From Pomacea canaliculata (lineage: Eukaryota; Mollusca; Gastropoda; Architaenioglossa; Ampullariidae), in contig NC_037590.1 in the NCBI RefSeq assembly GCF_003073045.1, positions 17,576,778-17,640,777 on the forward strand: a DNA stretch of 64,000 bases. Reading direction: 5' to 3'. This document shows positions 1 to 12,300 of the stretch, one piece after another (position 1 is the stretch's first letter; each line of letters opens with the position of its first letter). The notes under the pieces were generated by a model. It was given only the letters and a program-made list of their open reading frames with translations, made no database searches and was not told where the DNA came from. Made by a program: the position numbers and the translations under genes.

Positions 1-1935
1 TGCTTGTCTAGAAGGGTTAATGTTGATAATGGCCACCCATCCGCCAGGCCGTACCGCTATATTAACCTAACAAAGACAATATTTCTAGAAACTCGAGCGC
101 TTGTGAAGAAAATATTGCAGTCTGGAACCAGAGCCAGTTCCTTGAGGAATACTCCATCATTTCTTTTTTTTTTAAATGAAGTGATGCTCGTTATAGAGTT
201 TCTTGAAGAACTCGACTAACTGACAGCTACCCATGCAAAGAATTTGCAGTTTGTAATAAGATTCATTTGACCACTGTTACAAAAACTCACACATGGAAAT
301 ATATGTATATACACTGATGGATATATATATATACTGAAAAAAAAACAGAGAGAAGAAGAAATGTGTCAGCGAGAGACAAGAGAGTCTAGGTGAGTGGGGT
401 GGAAAAACAGATATGAAAAGAAAATAAACATCAAAGCAGCTGATAGACACAACGATAGAAACCATCAAAGCCGAATGTCCTTTGCCAGTCTGAACTCTGA
501 CCTGCATTGAATGGAGACGTCTGGTCTTATATTCGCTTGCTGCCACCAATCCGTTTTTCTAGACAATCTGCGCGCGTTTCCTTTCTTTGTAAAGCAGCTT
601 CAGCTCTCTCATGGGGAAAAATATTCTATTTTAAACTGTCGAAACTCTCCAGATAATAAAAAAGTTTTTGACATGCTTGGTTTTAGCCGTTTATGCTTTT
701 CATATCTTTAGTTTAATATTTGAATGCATACAGTGTCTTTAGACATCCATGTTAAGAAACAGTCTAATTTTTATACCGAGAATAATGATTTATAATCGAA
801 AAACACTTGAAAATAATACAACTGTCGAGTGTAAACCTAAGGGACATGATCGGGGAGGGCGGATTGGTGTTTTACGCCGTGGGACATAAATGGACACGAA
901 GATCACAAGGTTCGAACCTTCTAGGCCATGGAGGGACATGGAAGGGATGTCTTTGCTGGAACATATTTTCCCTGTTGATCAAAGGGTGCTTTATATTAAA
1001 GGTGGATTTTAAAACACATGCATGGATTCGCATATTCAACATTAAACATTAAACAATTTTTATGGGTAGTTGAAGGCAGTCACTAACACTGACCTGTTCC
1101 TCGTGTTTGGCTTACAGTTTCGAACAGATCAGTCCAGACCGCGAAGGAACAGCCATGAAGGCTATGAAAGATAACTCTTTCCTTGCATGAGTCGTCCACG
1201 ATGTTTTCAGGACACCTTGTCTGACGAAACATTGTCAAAGCTCTCGACATTGCTATTTCCGTTCCTTCGCACGAGGGGTACGTGTCTGGTGTCACGTGAT
1301 TTCTCGAGGTAGGAGGCGCTGTCTCTTTTGTGAAATGGCGACTGATGGAAAGTAAACAGTGAAGCTTTGACGTGGTGAAGCATCTTCTTCCGTGAGTACA
1401 GGGATAAAGCAGCCATTCTTTTTCGTCTTGTCGAAATACCTTGGGTATACACGAGCTACGGTAAGTAATCCTGGCTCCTCCTTTTTTTTATACCTCTCGA
1501 ACGAAGTATGATGGATTGGATTTTGTTTGCCTTCAGGTTCATCAACCAAATCCACTCATTGCTCCTCTGGACATTCCGGTGACTGTTGATCGGCCGTTTC
1601 AGGTCCCATGCTGCAACTTTGTCTGTTTGAATGTTCAAAATGTTGCCCACTTTACAGCGAGTTTGATTTGAAGGAAAATGTATAAAGTTCAGAAAACGCA
1701 GCAGAGCGCCAGCTAAAAAAGCACCAAGGGACATAATATCATCGTTTTTATCCGTCTCACAATCAGCGGCATTCACTCTTGCTGACTTGTTCAAATCAGC
1801 TGTTTCTGACCTGGTTAGTTCTGGAAAGTTCTTCTAAAGCATTAATCCGCAATCATTATTGCAATTTTTTTAACTTTTATTTTTAACTTTTATTTTAACT
1901 TTTATTTTTATTTTTTAATTATTTTTTCTTATTTT

Positions 1936-2047
1936 TTGGTTGGTTGGTTGGTTGGTTGGTTGGTTGGTTGGTTGGTTGGTTGGTTGGTTGGTTGGGTTGT
2001 TGGTTGGTTGGTTGGTTGGTTATTGGTTGGTTGGGTTGGTTGTTGGG
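1936..2047 (+). repeat. GGTT microsatellite
   Basis: About 110 bases of nearly perfect TTGG repeats with a few interruptions (GGGTTGTTGG). It is non-coding. Confidence 0.9.
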
Positions 2048-4659
2048 TGCGTCCGCTCATATTTGTTATAATTTAATCTAATTTATTTAGTCATCTTCCT
2101 TTTACAAAATGCCGACGTTGCCACACAACACCGAACTTGGCTTTTTTAGAACAAAATAGTTTATTAGTCCACGTTTATTACCTGCACATCTTCATGTAGC
2201 ATAGCTAGTGACATTTAAGACCAATGCTATCCCACCTTTATAATCTAGATATTGCCAGACAACATTTGTTCTGACAATGACAGCGAGCTCAGTAGTCCAC
2301 CTTGCAGCCTGCACAGTGTCCTGCAGCATTGGCACTGACATTTATGTACAAAGGATTTGACCACATGAACTTCCACACTGTCACAGCACTGGCACCGACA
2401 TTCAAAAAGGTCTGATATTGGGCCATGTCCTTCACAGGATCGACTGGACTGGCTGATCGTTGGCCTTTCTCTACCCACTCTCACTGCCCTTCCATTGCAG
2501 CCACCAAATCCAAAGCTTAAAGGACCCCCCTAGAGGCTCGGCTATTGAATGCGTGGCTGCAAGCAATATCTTTAAGTGAGTCTCTTCGTCGCCAAACCCA
2601 GCCTGCACGACTTTTGTTGAGTAATGAATACACTGGCGCATTGTGGTGGCTGGCAGCGCAATATTTACTGCATGTCACGACTGTTGTTCATCGATAGAAA
2701 AACCTTTGCTTAACCCTTTACTTTTGCGCTGCGGCAATGACATTTGTCTTCCACTACCATTTCAAAAGCAAACGAAAAAGAGGGTGACCAAAAAAAATCA
2801 ACAAAAGAATGAAGAGTGCGGTGGTAAGATGGTGGTGTAGGTCTTCAGGATTCAAAATGTTCAAACTCTCTCCTTCCCACGTCTGTTCTTTCTCTCCTTT
2901 TCCTTCTCGCTCTTTCTCATAAAGCATGTCTACGAAAGATTGCTCTGGAGCTGAATGAATAGCTGACAAGAGTTGCAGGACACTACTGGCACTCTTACCC
3001 AATATTTCGGAGGACAGTAAAACATACACCAATATTCAAACGACAGTAAATCCCAGCAACCACTGCGCATTGAGCATGGGTACACCACACTTCCATCTCT
3101 CATAACCATCGCGGCATTGAACGAAGAAGCATCATCAAGACAAGCTTGCAGGCAACATGGGGGTCAGTCAACCTTGCGACCAACATTAATAACACGAGTA
3201 CATACATTTATATCGTGTCAAGGCTCCACGCCTTCCAACCAACCGCTCGGCGCGATGGTTGGGTGAGCACACGTTTCGCAAGCAATTACTTCTGTTAACG
3301 CGGGGAGACCAATGGAGCAATTGCCTTGCATCGTCTGACCGTAAAGACTCAATACGGATGTGTTCATCCGGAAGTGATGACAGATTCTGTAATAATCGAA
3401 TAATGAAAATGAAAATTTTCTTATCGGTACGCGTGGGGCGGTGTCAACTGACGCGAACTTGCTGAACGACTGCGAAATGGTTAAAGAAGCAGGAATAAAT
3501 TAATAACTAAACGACAAGGAACGGAGAGAAATGTGTATAGAAAAAAATAAGAGACAGGAGAATAGAGAAGGGAAGAAAGAAACAAGCAAACATGAAAAGA
3601 ACAAATATATCTGTTACTCAAATGAAAATTACTAAATCAACGGATTATAAATATGTCTTTTTTTCTTTCCTTCTGTTTGTGGGTGTTGCGGGTGAGATAG
3701 GCAGACAATGAGAGAGTGAGTTGAATATTGTAGTCTGAAGATCTTACACCTTTGTGTGTAGATTCATAAGTACAGGTGAGAGGATTGTTTTGTGTGTTGT
3801 GTCACCACCACCCTACAACAAACTGATTTGTCGCCGAGTGCGGTGCAGACCCCAGGTCCTCGTGTCCGCTCGATACCGCTTGCTTGAGAGTTCCCCCCTG
3901 TGATTGATTCTTCGTGTTTCCAATCTCCAAAGATTTGGTGTCCCGGTGCCGGCCGATGAAATGCGAAAACTCTGAAAGTCACTTCGATTTTAGGGATCGG
4001 GACGCCGGCTGCCCTCCCTTGCAGAAGCCCGCCGCCATCCTCCCCCATCTAGTTTTTGTTTAAATACCTGCTACCTGGGCTACAGTGCTGATTCTTCAAA
4101 GTCTTGTTTAATGTATTTAACGAACTGTCACAGAATGAATGCGCTTGCTTTTTGTTGCAAAGACATCTGCCATGTAAACAGGGAAAAAAATTGTGACCAA
4201 CACGAGATTTGAACCAAGGAACATCCCGACCCTTTGCTGCACTTGCTGGATGGTTCTCATACGTTGAGCCTCCCTAAGTCAGCGAGTGACTTTGTTGGGG
4301 TAAGTGTAGCTCGAGATCGAGGTTTGCTTTTTTTTCATGCACAATATTGAGCGTGCAGGGCATTGCAGTCAGAGTTGCTTCCCTCTCCTACTTGATCACA
4401 ATTCACACCGATCTCTCCTCTCGTCTGGCGGCTGGAAGTCGGCCCAGATATCCTGGGCAAGATTGTGCGTGTGATACAGACTTGCTGTTCGCCATCAATC
4501 ACTGGGAGGACGGCGTGCCACCATCAGCATCCACGCAGTGGTGCAGCTGTACATCCTCCCTAAACTTTGCAGGATCACACACACACACACACCTGTGAAG
4601 CTGGGTGAAGGTTCTGTGTTTGTATTATCCTGTTATATTGATGAGGTTCTTCATTTCGG

Positions 4660-4979
4660 TTAGGTTGGTTTATTTTGGTTTGGTTTGTTTGGTTTGGTTT
4701 TGGTTTTGGTTTTGGTTTGGTTTGGTTCTGGTTCTGGTTCTGGTTCTGGTTTTTTGCTTTTGGTTTTGGTTTGGTTTTGGTTTCGTTTCGTTTGGTCTTG
4801 GTCTTGGTTTTGGTTTTGGTTTGGCTTTGGTTTTGATTTGGTTTGGTTTGGTTTGGTTTTGGTTTGGTTTTGGTTCTGGTTCTGGTTTGGTTTGGTTTTG
4901 GTTTGGGGTTTGGTTTGGGTTGGGTTGGTTTGGTTTAGTTTAGTTTGGTTTGGTTTGGTTTGGTTTGGTTTGGTTTGGC
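4660..4979 (+). repeat. TTTGG/TTTTGG satellite block
   Basis: A 320-base block of interspersed TTTGG, TTTTGG and TTCTGG units. It is strongly strand-asymmetric (G+T on the + strand) and gives long spurious open frames on both strands (Phe/Trp/Gly/Leu-rich on +, Lys/Gln/Thr/Pro-rich on -). Confidence 0.92.
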
Positions 4980-6344
4980 TTGCCCAGTGCTTACCGCACT
5001 CGTGTCTACACCAAATCCATTTCCCTTCGTGGATTCGTAGACTCTTCCACTTACTAGTTTTCAGGATATTCACCAGACACTTCACAGACGCACGGTGATA
5101 CAATCTCTACTTTATTTCCTCGCCTGCCGTACATCATATCTGTTATGTAATAACCTATTACCTGCGAAATGATGGCATAGATTCAGTCTTCACAAGCCAA
5201 CAGACAGGTGGAATATCTTACGCAGTAGTTAGACCAATTTTTTTATTTCAAAAGCTGTGTTAGGTGGAGACTTCCTCCCTCCTCGTGAAGACCTTGGCTG
5301 CGTGTTTTACGAGCTTTGATTATTCCGTTAAAGACAACAACAAACACGCAGCAGCCAAAATGAAAAGACGTTTCTCGCGTTATTGCGCTGGGAGCAACAG
5401 CTGAGAAAAGTGTGTCTAGCCCCCGCCATTTTTATCGCCTGCTGCAAGCAAAATGATTGGCTGCAGGAAACAGCAACGACAATGGCCGGTCGCCGTGGTG
5501 CCGACTCTGGGTGTGATTTTTTTTCAGTCACGCTGCTGACGATCGCTTTAACAGACGAGTACAGGTGTACTGCGGGGTGGCATTGGACGCTTCGAGTAGT
5601 TCCTCCCTTCCCACCACCCCATCCACCCTTATTTTATCTACCCGAGCTTATGTCTTCCGTGTCGTGTCATGTCCCATTTGCTGTCTTCAGACTTCTCGGT
5701 TTTCTGCATTTAACTCGCGAACAACAGGCGAGGCAATGCGAGCTCTGGCTCTCGACGGGGAGGACGGATAAGACAACATGATGAAAAGGTTTGCGAGGGA
5801 ACACTTGTTGGTGTTCTGCACAGCTCCTCGTGTGGAGCCCTATTGTCGGCAAGCTGATGTGCATAATGAAGTTTTAATCTGGGCCTTTTCACAAAACTCT
5901 GAATTACCAATAACTGCACCATCTGTAAGATCTGCTATGCAAATGTCATGGTCAATGCAAATCCTTGGAAACAAAAGTAGCCTACTGTTCAGAACAACAA
6001 TCCCTCACAAACTCGGCTTCAATCTTCAGGAAAGAGAATTTTTATCCTCCTCATCTCCTCCTCCTTCTCTGCCTCCGCCTCTGTGTTTCACTTTAATCAA
6101 TTTTCTGTAATTACTGTTATTACAGTTTACATAGAGATCCTCATAACAACACCCCTTGTCTTCTACTTCACATCGCCTTTCTCCTCCTTTTCAAATCATT
6201 CCTTGTCCGTTTTCCCTTCCCTTCTTTCCTCTTTTCACATTCTTATTTCCTCTTCTTTTTCCATCATCAGTTTCAGCATCATCAACATCACCACTCCATC
6301 TTCATTCATCATCATCATCATCATCATCGTCCTCATCATCATCA

Positions 6345-6381
6345 ATGTTGTTAGTATTACCGATTCACTATCTGTTGGCAG
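6345..6381 (+). other. Possible in-frame start and signal-peptide-like stretch ahead of receptor exon 6382
   Basis: An ATG at 6345 is in frame with the receptor exon and would add a short hydrophobic leader (MLLVLPIHYLLAG) directly before EKKDVHLSW. It follows an ATC/TCA microsatellite (about 6307-6343). The bases just before 6382 also read as a splice acceptor (CTGTTGGCAG), and receptors of this family usually encode most of the signal peptide in a separate upstream exon. I favour the acceptor, with the leader exon upstream, but the sequence does not decide it. Confidence 0.3.
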
Positions 6382-9300
6382 GAGAGAAGAAGGATGTTCA
6401 CCTGTCGTGGGAGGACAAGCTGATCAAACACCTACTAGGCCGGTACCGCATCCGCGGCAAGTATGGGCGACCTGTCCTGCACTACAACGAGTCCATCCTC
6501 ATCCGGTTCAACATGCAGCTCATTCAGATCATGGACCTGGACGAAAAGAACCAGATCCTGACCCTGAACGTCTGGGACAGATACGTAAGTCCCTGGCACC
6601 CATACTTTCATGTGACAGTAGCCGTTCATTCAGTAAACATCTTGTGATCTTCATGTAAACATTGTTTCACAGGGGAGATTGGCTGGAAGCTTCAACTTCA
6701 CATCAGTCATCCGTGATGAAAGTATGCATCCTTCAGACAATTTCTTCCGCTTGACATTGTTTTCATAATATTTCTTACTTGGTTATCAGAGATTGTCAGC
6801 AAATAGAGATTGGTTGCGCTGAGAAAGAGGAGCTAGGGAACCCTAAAAGTCTAAAGAAATCTCAAGCCACTGTTGACCAAGTTGCTTGCAAGCATTTGAT
6901 CCTAGAAAGGTTCACGAAGTACAGCGACTTCGATTCCCTGCACTCATGATAATATTGAAAGCACAAGTTCACAAAGTAAAACTACTTCAATTCCATGGAC
7001 TCGTGAAACTTCCATCAATATCTGACTATCAATAATAATATAAAAGTGTCTGAAAAATAGCAAGACTGGTGTCACAAACAATTTATTTCAATTTCAAACA
7101 ACAAACTACATGGTTTCACTTTGGGAAAAGTAATCCCCGAAATGCACTTGACCATCCTTCTCTGCCATGCTTCTCTGCACTGCTGGAAGGATTCTTGTGG
7201 GATGTCCCTCAGCTCCGTCGTCACGCCCTCTTGATGGCCTCCACGCCTTCAAAACAGCTTCCCTTGAAGATCCCCTTGAGCATGGGGAAAAGAAAAAAGT
7301 CACGTGGAGCAAGATCAGGTGAACAGGGAGGTTGTTGCAGTCCCGCGATGTGCTTCTCGCCCATCAACTGCCGGATGCTCGGGCGATTGTGAGCAGGTGT
7401 CGGGGTCTGTTGTTTGCAATTAAAATAAGTTGTTTGTGGCACTAATCTTGTTAATTTTGAGACACACCTAGTGTAAGTCCGTCCACTGTGATGTGTAAAA
7501 GAGAGACTGGCCAGCACTTATGAAATCCGACAGTTCTGCAAGCAGACACACCTGTACACGAATACTTACACGTCGCATATACATTACTTTATACGTAGTT
7601 GAGAGTTATTTTCCTTTAATACAGAAAAAAGCATCGCAGCACTTAGTAATCCACTAAGAAATATAATCCACACTGCAAATAGAAAGATCTCCCACTGACT
7701 ATGTCTAAGGGGGGAGCGCTCGGGGTCCTCCATGCTGGCCGCAAGGTTGATTGATCAGCCGACTACCAGGGGGAGAGACATCCACTCACTCAAGAGTTTA
7801 CTTTCCAATCAGATCCAGGGTACTCACGAGGAGAGTACGTGCTACCCACTGCTGCACTCAGAGTATTCTTTACAGCAAACTGAGGCGATGTATGTCTCCC
7901 CCACGAAATTCCTGAGAAACTAGTATTTTAGTCAGCACCAAGTGCGTGTGAAGATACGCAAAAATCTTTGCTGGACAAAAAGAATTACTTGACCATCTGT
8001 CATCTGGCATTGACACTCACTGACATACACGTGCACAGCTGTGTGTTTGAGACTGTACACATCGAATATAGACTATTTTATTGTTTAGGCCAAAGGTACG
8101 GATTTTATTAAAGAGACACCTACTCTAAATCTGATTAAAGTACTTCTAAGTAGTACAGATGATGACTATCAGTAAAAGAGGATTTAAACAAATTATAGAA
8201 ATGATATTGTTTATTGGAAGATATAGTAAAAGGTCATTCTTGTTAATAACATAACGGTCTTGGGGTCTCTTTAATTGTAACAAATAGTTCAGGGTTTCCA
8301 AGGCTTTGATCTTGCCCGACATACCCGAAGACAGAGATACAACACAGAACATGTAGAAGACGCCCATGTTATCTTATTTTGGTCATGTATGTTTGACAAC
8401 ATGTTGTAAACTTTATGTGGATGGCTGCTTGCAGTCCTGCTCAAAATATGTAGCCAATATTTAATACTTTTTTACAAATACAGTCACAGGTAAGGGGTAC
8501 CTTAATGCTTCTCCATAAACTGGGCATTAGGGGTTTGTCGTGGGACACTCAGAAATCTTTGTGTGTGTGTGTGTGTGTCTAAGTGTTTTGATAACAATTC
8601 TCTGTGTGTATGCATAGTATCTCCTGTCTGGAGTATCACTTTTCCTTTGATCCTTTAAGGCTCGGAAAATTGTTGATACTGTGCTTATAAAACTCTAATG
8701 CTTGCTTGCTTTTCATGCTTTCACCACATCGCGGCCATGATTTTGATTTCTTTTCGCTTGCTGATCATTAAAGCAACCATTGTTTCTTTCTTTCATATAT
8801 TTTTTAATAGTTTTAATATCAAGGAGTTTATTTCACCTCTCCACACATTTTATTCATTTTTGTTGACAGTAGGGAGCCGTTTGGTCTGTGTAGGCATTGC
8901 TGTCCTCACTTTTCCTCTGACTCCTCTACAGGATACCCACAGGGTCACGTGATGTAGAATGCGACTGCGTGGAAGCAGTGTTTCGAGAAAGAGTGTCGCA
9001 TATTTTTGTCTCGAAAAGACGAATTCTTTCATTTAAACTTTTTTTATGAATTGAAGTGAATATTTGCAAAGTCTGAAAAGATATCCCTGTTTGCAAAATC
9101 CTGAAGAGTTTGAATTTACAGTCCCTGGAATCTGTTTGTTGACATTAAGTGAAGTTTTCCAGTTCACGTTTCTGGTGAAAACTTTGTGCAACATGTTTAT
9201 AGTTTTTAGCTGATGAAAAAAAGGGATGATGGGAACTGAAAACCATGGATCCGTGTGCAAAAATCACAAACACAGTTCCTAGTGACAATAACAATGTCTC

Positions 9301-12300
9301 TTTTATTTCCTGCCGACGTGTGATATGTTATTTATCATCACCTTTACTGTATTTGTAAGTATTTCTATCTAAGATGTATTTATGCTGTTTGTAGGTTTCT
9401 CGTAGAGTATCATGTACCTCTTTCATCTTTTCGTCAGCTGTAGCACAAAATTCTGTCTTCATTGCAGAAGTGGACTGACATTCACATGCAGTGGGACCCT
9501 AAAGACTGGGGCGATGTTGATACCATCAGACTGCCATCTAAAAAACTCTGGGTCCCAGATTTAAAGTTGTACAACTAGTAAGTACTTTTATTTAAGGGGT
9601 GATTGCTGTTCAGTCTGTCAAAGTCTTTTTTGATGGTTGCATTCTGTCTGATGATCATCGTCACCTCGATGCAACAGGATCCACTCTCTTTATCTATCCT
9701 TTACCCATCTTTTCAAAACAAAAGTTAATTTTCTATTTTTAAGATCCTTACCTTTGTATTTCTCTACCAGGTAACACTGTCTAAGTAATTGGGTGACTGG
9801 TGTATCTTTATATAAACAGAATTATCCTCGATGTTTAGAATGGATGTTACTACCACCTGTTATTTTTTAATCAGTCTTTGCTTCCGTTCTTCATTCTCTG
9901 CCAAATAAAAAGTGTTTTTAATTCATTCTTGCAACGAAAACTTTAATTAGCGTCTGCCCATTTTCACTGCCTATTACTTTGATGATTTCCCTTTGCCGTT
10001 TAACCCTTCCAGTGCTGACAGCCGACTGCAAGAACATCGGGACGCCCTGTTGGTCATCATGTACAACGGGGAGATCCTGTGGATGCCTCAAGCCATCTAC
10101 AGAAGCTCTTGCGTGCTGGACGTGTCCACCTTCCCCTTCGACAAGCAGCAGTGCGAGCTCAAGTTCGGGTCGTGGACCTACGATGGCAACAAGCTGGACC
10201 TTGCTGTTCTGGCCGACAACGAGGTCGCCGGGGACCAGATCGACCTCTCCGAGTATGTCAAGAGCAACTCGTGGCAGATCATGGCGGCGCCCGCTCGTAG
10301 AAATATTCAGTACTACACCTGCTGCCCGGAGCCGTACGTTGACCTCAAGTTCACGCTCATCTTCCAGCGCCGATCCACCTTGTACAACTACATCCTCATC
10401 CTGCCTTGCATCCTGCTCACCTCCATCACCCTCGTTCTCTTTTGGATTCCGCCTGAGTCCCCGGCCAAGCTGATGCTGGGTAAGTAGGTTTTTGAATGAA
10501 GATGGCTTGGATTTCCGCAAAACTGGGGTGACACTCTCTCCCCTCCCCCCAGAAACACCAGTTTTGTTTATATACAGCGTGTGTTGCGCGCAGAGTGTTT
10601 ACACATTTGAACACCATGTTGTTCCGGTGCTTGTTTGTCTGCAGTGTTAAATGTTTATATGATTCATTGGTGTCTTGGGAAGGATTCTCTCGGCTGCATA
10701 GTTAGTTTCTGAACTCTCCCGCCTCCACTTAACGAATGAAGGATAAGGATAGTCTGAAAGACAAAGGTCTGTTAACTTATTCAGTTGGTCAAAGCTGAGT
10801 TGATAATTATTCCAAATACAAAGTACGATTGGTGTAGTGTTAGGATTTTTATTTTTATAAAAAAAGAGGAAAGACATTCGTCATGGACAATCGGTGGATG
10901 AAGAGAGAATCGCTGGCAAAGCTCCCGTTACAAGCGGCTCTAAGATGTGACATTTATTTCCGGTTTTCTCCAGACGCCATTTCTCATCGGTCTGTTGGCT
11001 GCTTATTAGTTCCAGCTCATCGCTTCGTCTGTCTTATCAGTAGAGAAAAGCAAACGTCAGTCTCAGACAAAACAAAACAAAACATCATTACTCTGAGCAA
11101 AAGAAAAAAATTCTGAAAGGTATGGAGTCTTTGACACTAGAGAAACTTTCAATCTGACAATCTGTGGTGCTATATGAGAAGTTGCTATGTTGGCAGAGAA
11201 AGTGTTGTTACATTATTTCACAGCCTTGCCAGTCACGTGGTACCGCGAAAGCTTCTTCACACTTTGGTTTTTCTCTCAGACATTTTTCAAATTAAACTTC
11301 TTCAAGGTATAAGGGAGGCAAGAAGCACTGCTGATTATGAAAGAAGCCCACTGTATCTAGTGTGACCATAGAAACATCAACATGTCAAGATGTGCTTAGG
11401 GACTAGTTTGGGGGTGGATGGGTTCGATGTTAATGTTTCTGAAAATAAATACTATTGGCCATTAAGTCGTTAAAGATTAGCATTCTAGTAGTTTTGTGTT
11501 TCTCTGGTGTTGACTTTATTTGGATGAAACCATTTCTACAGAAAGTGAATTTACTTCTTTCGTCTAGTTTCAATTACTCACTTCAAAATGTCACCTTCTA
11601 CTGTCTGCTTCTCTTTTTTTTCAAATGTATCGGCTGTCATGCATTCTTCCCAGTCAGAAAAAAATCCAGTATATTAAAACCTTAATTTACCCATGTTTTA
11701 TTTATTTTTTGCCTAAAGAGAGAAATTAATTCTTTTACAGCCGATTTCACCTTCGTTTTCTTTCACTTAATATCCCTCTATCTTCTTTTCTATTTTCGTT
11801 CTTCTCTCAGTCCGAATCTTAGGAGAATTGAAGCATTACTGGATCTTATTGGAATAGGAGAAACTGCTTGAACTGTGAAACAGAAGCTTCCCTTTAGGAT
11901 GGTCGAAATTAGATTCTTGCCAATCATTATCGCAGTACGGCAAAACATAAAGAAAAAAGTCTGAAACATTAGGAACAAAATTGGTGTGAAGTGAACCCCT
12001 ACTCCCCTCCCCGACCCCTTTGATTATTGAGTTGGGTGTACTTCTTGACCTCGTCCGACTGCTCCATTCTGTCACTTTGAAACTCATAAAATAAGCATTT
12101 ATAAAACTGTTATTTTAAGGCTATACTTATAGATATATTTTTCCTAAAGTATGGCTGTAAAATTCGTATTTCAAAGCTCTACCACAAGCTGTTTGGCCAG
12201 AAACCTTTGCGTCTATTCAGAAAATACAGACTCACCCCGTTTACTCTCCACCCGTCATCCTTGCCATACTCCTTTCTCAGGCAGAACGAATTCCCTCAAA

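Larger units (their letters stand above)
1..6344. other. No recognisable gene; upstream flank or 5' intron of the receptor
   Basis: Apart from the GGTT and TTTGG satellites, no frame here matches a protein I know. Short open frames overlap on both strands without a consistent pattern. Isolated tRNA-like B-box motifs (GGTTCGAACC near 931, and GGTTCAAATC on the - strand near 4207) suggest old tRNA-derived repeats. The receptor's signal-peptide exon and promoter could lie here or further left. Confidence 0.6.

Noticed and set aside
4605-5103. Long open frames on both strands (112-147 codons) in the TTTGG block
   Set aside because: Their residues are dictated by the simple repeat (Phe/Trp/Gly on +, Lys/Gln/Thr/Pro on -), with no unique domain.
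6083-6658. 191-codon open frame overlapping the first receptor exon
   Set aside because: It is in a different frame from the receptor; the conserved ligand-binding-domain sequence is in the other frame.
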